DNA of 23,185 nt, from the NCBI GenBank assembly GCA_018648925.1, contig JABGQE010000007.1:1-23185 (forward strand), given 5' to 3'. This document shows, piece by piece, positions 20,264 through 23,185 of the stretch (position 1 is its first letter; each line of letters starts with the position of its first letter). The position numbers were made by a program, and so were the translations under genes. The notes beneath the pieces were generated by a model that had not been told where the DNA came from, made no database searches, and saw only the letters and a list, made by a program, of their open reading frames with translations. Origin of the DNA: a bacterium (lineage in GTDB: Bacteria; Patescibacteriota; Minisyncoccia; Phycocordibacterales; UBA2163).

Positions 20264-23185
20264 GCCGGAGATGCCGATTACAGAGGGTGTGGAGTTAGCT
20301 GAAAGGGTGTAGTTGACTGTTATAGCAGTCAAGTAAGGAGAGACGGCGGTGTCGGCTGTAGTGTAGATCGTTCTATATTGGAAATAACGGTTATCCCCTG
20401 ATGTGATGGCTTCAGATGATGAAGCGGTAAGGAAACCTGAAGAGCCTCGGAAGTCGTCCAGATATACCGTTCGTCCCCCTGCTCCATTGGTAGGTCTTAT
20501 GGTGATCCTTTCAACTGCATCTATATGGGAGTCTAAAATACCTCCAAGTGGCATGTACTCTCTCTGCCATTTGAAGACAGTGGCATACTGGGTGTATCCG
20601 CCAGAAGGGAAAGTGGAACCAGTGTCCCATTGGTCTACATTTACTACACCTGTTGTAGTGTTAGTGGTTGTTGCTGTACCTTGAGCCAAGTACTCTGTAC
20701 CACTTACGTTTTCTTTAACTATAATTTTGTCGCCTATGTAAAGTCCTGTGGTTGTAGCACTAAGCCCAGTGGTTGTGGCAGTGATAGCAAACTGTGTGTC
20801 TGAAGAGTCAGCTATAAGGTCGCTTGGTTGAAGGGACGCTTTGAAATCAATGGTAATAGGATGCGCCCGTGCGCCGTATTCATAAGCTTGACGGATTTCA
20901 GCTTGAGTCATCACAGTGTCTTTAATGATGCGAACTTCGTCTATATCGCCTGTAAAACTATTGTCACCAGTTCTAGCCCTCGCACCAACAGTTAGCACTT
21001 CAGTTGAGTCAGAAGTTGACGGGGCATTGCCTGTTTTATCAATAGTATCAACTAATGTGCCGTCAATAAAAAGTTCACTGTTGGCACTAGCAAGAGACTG
21101 ATCATAAGTAATAGCAATATGATGCCAATCGTCATCATTTGGGAAATATGTACTGAAACCTGAATTAAAAACATATGAACTTGCCACACCTCTTGTTGCC
21201 GCCATCCAAATTTGCCGAGAAGATCCAATCTCTATACTTACACCTTGCTCAGACGAACCACCAGAATATGAAGCAAAAATCATCTGGGTGGCATCAAAAT
21301 TTGCTGCTCTCACCCAAGCGTCAAAAGTCCATTTAAAAGCTGTTGTGTCTTCCGCACCGTGCAAGAATTTAAAATCTGAAGTGTCGCCAATTGTAAAATA
21401 ATCCCCCGTGCCGTCAAAGGTCATCGCATTGCCGATTTTGCCGGAGGCAGTGATTTTGGCATTGCCGTTGGCGGTGATGGTGTGCGAGCTTATGCTGGAA
21501 TCTTTTATGCTTGTAGAATCAGTTATCTCATCACCATGGATGAAGAGCACTGTAGAAGTAGATGTGGTAGCGCTGTCGTAGTTTGCCCAAGCGGACTCGC
21601 CTATTGTGGCCTCCAAGTATGTGCCAAGCTCGTCCCCTGCTACCCAAAATGGCATAGTAGTGGAAGCGGAGAAATCTTGTACTGTAATGTCGCGGGAGAT
21701 TTTGTGATTCGCACCAAGGCGATATGCTTCGGCAACTTCGTCGGCGGACATGCCGTAACCTTTTTGGATGCGAACTTCATCTATATTCCCTGTAAATAAA
21801 CCAGTGGCAGTGGCCGCCGATGATGCTCCTATCCTCACTGGATCGGTTGAGTTTGCCAGAAGCGAGCCACTAAAATTATCATCAACTCCATCTTTGACTC
21901 CATCTATATATAAATATTGATTATTTCCACTCCTAACGCCTACGACATGGTGCCATACCCCATCATTTGTAGTAATTGTTCCAGAAATACTTATGTCAGT
22001 AGATGTTCCGTCAGACGAACCAACGAACCGCATTTTCCCTGAAGAACCAGTGATTAATGCCCATATTCTCTCATTACCCGTATTATCCCATAATGCAACA
22101 GGATAAAGATTATCGGTAGCGGTTGTGTATTTAACCCAAGCTTCAATTGTAAAATCACTACTGCCAAAAGCAAAATCTGTATCTATAGGTACCTCTACAT
22201 AATCATCCGTTCCATTAAATTCTCTAGCTTTTCCTATTATTCCGTCCACGACAGCAGTAGCTATGTTTGAGCCGACAAACTCCCCGTCATTATTATTCAC
22301 GGTTTCATCAAAGAGATCATCCCCTGCGTTGTCGCCGTTGGTTTCGTCGAAGTGCCACATTGCCACCGTATTGCCGTCTATTTGAGGCTTACCGATTTCG
22401 AGCTTCATAGAGCCAGAACCTTCCATTATGATATTACTCTCGTCTGTAGTGACGACATTTGAACCATACTGTCTTTGAGGTGGAGTGAAGTTGGATGTCC
22501 AACGGGCGATGCCTTTGGAGATACGGACTTCATCAATGTGGCCGTCAAAGTTATAGGCATCATTAGTTGAGCCGTTCTGACCATCACCAACAAGTAGAGC
22601 TGCTGTCAAATTAATTAAAGTAGCAGAGTCCGTCGTATTAGCAATAGATATGCCATTTTGATAAAGATTCCAAGCATCACCATTTCTAACTATTGCAACA
22701 TGATACCAAGTGTCTGCGCTCCAGCCAGTAGTGGCTCCTTGACTAAAAGTAATGGTACCCGAACCACCATCAATAGCTATAAATGTAGGCCCATTGCCAC
22801 TATGAAATCCAAAAGACCACCAATTGCTATTATCAACATATTGTCCTAAAAAATCTCCCTCCGCTGTCCAAACATCAGAATTCACCCACATATCAATAGT
22901 AAAATCTCCGTCAAAATGCCAATCGTCACTATCCGGAATACTCAAATAATCTCCAGTTCCATCAAACAGTGCGCTTCCTCCACTAAACTTAGACTGTGCA
23001 GTGTCTACTTGAGCATTAGCGACTGCTGTAATTGTGTGCGTCGTCGTCGCGCTGTTTGGGAAAGTCGTAGAAGTATCTGTGCCGTTCATATGCAAAAGAA
23101 GTTTTGTATAGTCGTCATTTATTATTTCTGACGCTTTCCAATTCGTACTATCACTGTCCATACTTTCTATCTGCGTTTCACTCGT
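20243..23185 (-). CDS. Large surface protein with three LamG/concanavalin-like domains (5' end outside window)
   Basis: An open frame reaching the right edge, 980 visible residues. The ATG at 23161 is internal, since the frame continues in to the edge. Three LamG-like jellyroll domains repeat one plan: a start like LLLHMNG, AMWHFDE or LFIHGDE; then FDGTGDYLSIPDS, FNGTDDYVEVPID or FDGTGDYFTIGDT; WHHV/WYHV; and an end HIDEVRISKG, NIDEVRIQKG or DIDEVRIIKD. They cover about residues 26-240, 270-490 and 550-780. A Thr/Ser-rich beta domain follows, and the tail is SGGGFLSF. LamG domains bind glycans or proteins. No transmembrane anchor or LPXTG motif is visible. It is likely an extracellular adhesin; a signal peptide would lie outside the window. 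GC content appears higher than in its neighbours. Confidence 0.85.
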   Translation of the reverse strand, partial: TSETQIESMDSDSTNWKASEIINDDYTKLLLHMNGTDTSTTFPNSATTTHTITAVANAQVDTAQSKFSGGSALFDGTGDYLSIPDSDDWHFDGDFTIDMWVNSDVWTAEGDFLGQYVDNSNWWSFGFHSGNGPTFIAIDGGSGTITFSQGATTGWSADTWYHVAIVRNGDAWNLYQNGISIANTTDSATLINLTAALLVGDGQNGSTNDAYNFDGHIDEVRISKGIARWTSNFTPPQRQYGSNVVTTDESNIIMEGSGSMKLEIGKPQIDGNTVAMWHFDETNGDNAGDDLFDETVNNNDGEFVGSNIATAVVDGIIGKAREFNGTDDYVEVPIDTDFAFGSSDFTIEAWVKYTTATDNLYPVALWDNTGNERIWALITGSSGKMRFVGSSDGTSTDISISGTITTNDGVWHHVVGVRSGNNQYLYIDGVKDGVDDNFSGSLLANSTDPVRIGASSAATATGLFTGNIDEVRIQKGYGMSADEVAEAYRLGANHKISRDITVQDFSASTTMPFWVAGDELGTYLEATIGESAWANYDSATTSTSTVLFIHGDEITDSTSIKDSSISSHTITANGNAKITASGKIGNAMTFDGTGDYFTIGDTSDFKFLHGAEDTTAFKWTFDAWVRAANFDATQMIFASYSGGSSEQGVSIEIGSSRQIWMAATRGVASSYVFNSGFSTYFPNDDDWHHIAITYDQSLASANSELFIDGTLVDTIDKTGNAPSTSDSTEVLTVGARARTGDNSFTGDIDEVRIIKDTVMTQAEIRQAYEYGARAHPITIDFKASLQPSDLIADSSDTQFAITATTTGLSATTTGLYIGDKIIVKENVSGTEYLAQGTATTTNTTTGVVNVDQWDTGSTFPSGGYTQYATVFKWQREYMPLGGILDSHIDAVERITIRPTNGAGGRTVYLDDFRGSSGFLTASSSEAITSGDNRYFQYRTIYTTADTAVSPYLTAITVNYTLSANSTPSVIGISGGGFLSF

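Noticed and set aside
1..23185. UGA recoded as glycine (code 25)
   Set aside because: All genes are full length without any in-frame TGA; glycine uses ordinary GGN codons. Avoidance is supported, recoding is not.

Overview
The window is AT-rich and gene-dense. It looks like a small-genome bacterium of the Candidate Phyla Radiation (Patescibacteria), most likely a Parcubacteria-type lineage. I infer this from the mix of short core translation genes (a 316-aa RF1, a 192-aa EF-Ts), CxxC-x17/20-CxxC zinc-ribbon proteins, a bactofilin-like repeat protein with membrane segments, a LamG surface protein, a RAYT-type transposase and a pared-down sugar-phosphate pathway. No 16S rRNA is present, so the placement is an inference.

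Layout. 1-3281: a partial Gly/Arg-rich zinc-ribbon gene (-), an HI0933-type flavoprotein (-), a 39-aa basic protein gene (+), and a two-gene membrane/bactofilin-like operon (-). 3365-5613 (+): typA and a cold-shock gene, each with its own promoter and a structured leader. 5620-5922 (-): a double zinc-ribbon protein. 6007-11221 (-): a translation cluster in transcription order rplY, a coiled-coil/MltB-like protein, rpmE, prfA, rpsB, tsf, a small membrane protein, and tRNA-Thr(UGU) ending at a UUCG terminator. 11391-14934: wrbA-like, a D-2-hydroxyacid dehydrogenase and a class II aldolase (-), divergent from a PfkB-family kinase (+). 15027-19294 (-): gap, rpiB, rpe-like and a split transketolase, forming a non-oxidative pentose-phosphate/lower-glycolysis operon. 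19355-20172: a RAYT transposase between two palindromes. 20243-23185 (-): a LamG-repeat surface protein that runs off the window.

How the genes work together: the sugar genes link pentose phosphates (RpiB, Rpe, transketolase) with triose phosphates (aldolase, GAPDH). The PfkB kinase, divergent from the aldolase, could supply a phosphorylated substrate. The translation cluster supplies ribosomal proteins S2, L25 and L31, EF-Ts, RF1 and a threonine tRNA.

Main unusual signals: (1) extended -10 boxes (TGn-TAnnnT) lie 6-12 nt before many start codons, implying leaderless transcripts and moving several starts; no Shine-Dalgarno is visible before any gene. (2) All 25 visible stop codons are TAA (18) or TAG (7), none TGA. 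(3) A long hairpin repeat occurs three times in the sugar region, with a conserved core and outer arms that differ but still pair. (4) A 15-bp inverted copy of the tRNA-Thr 3' end lies just past its terminator. (5) The LamG gene's last codons are repeated in frame after its stop. All of this was read by eye; nothing was searched or folded by program.
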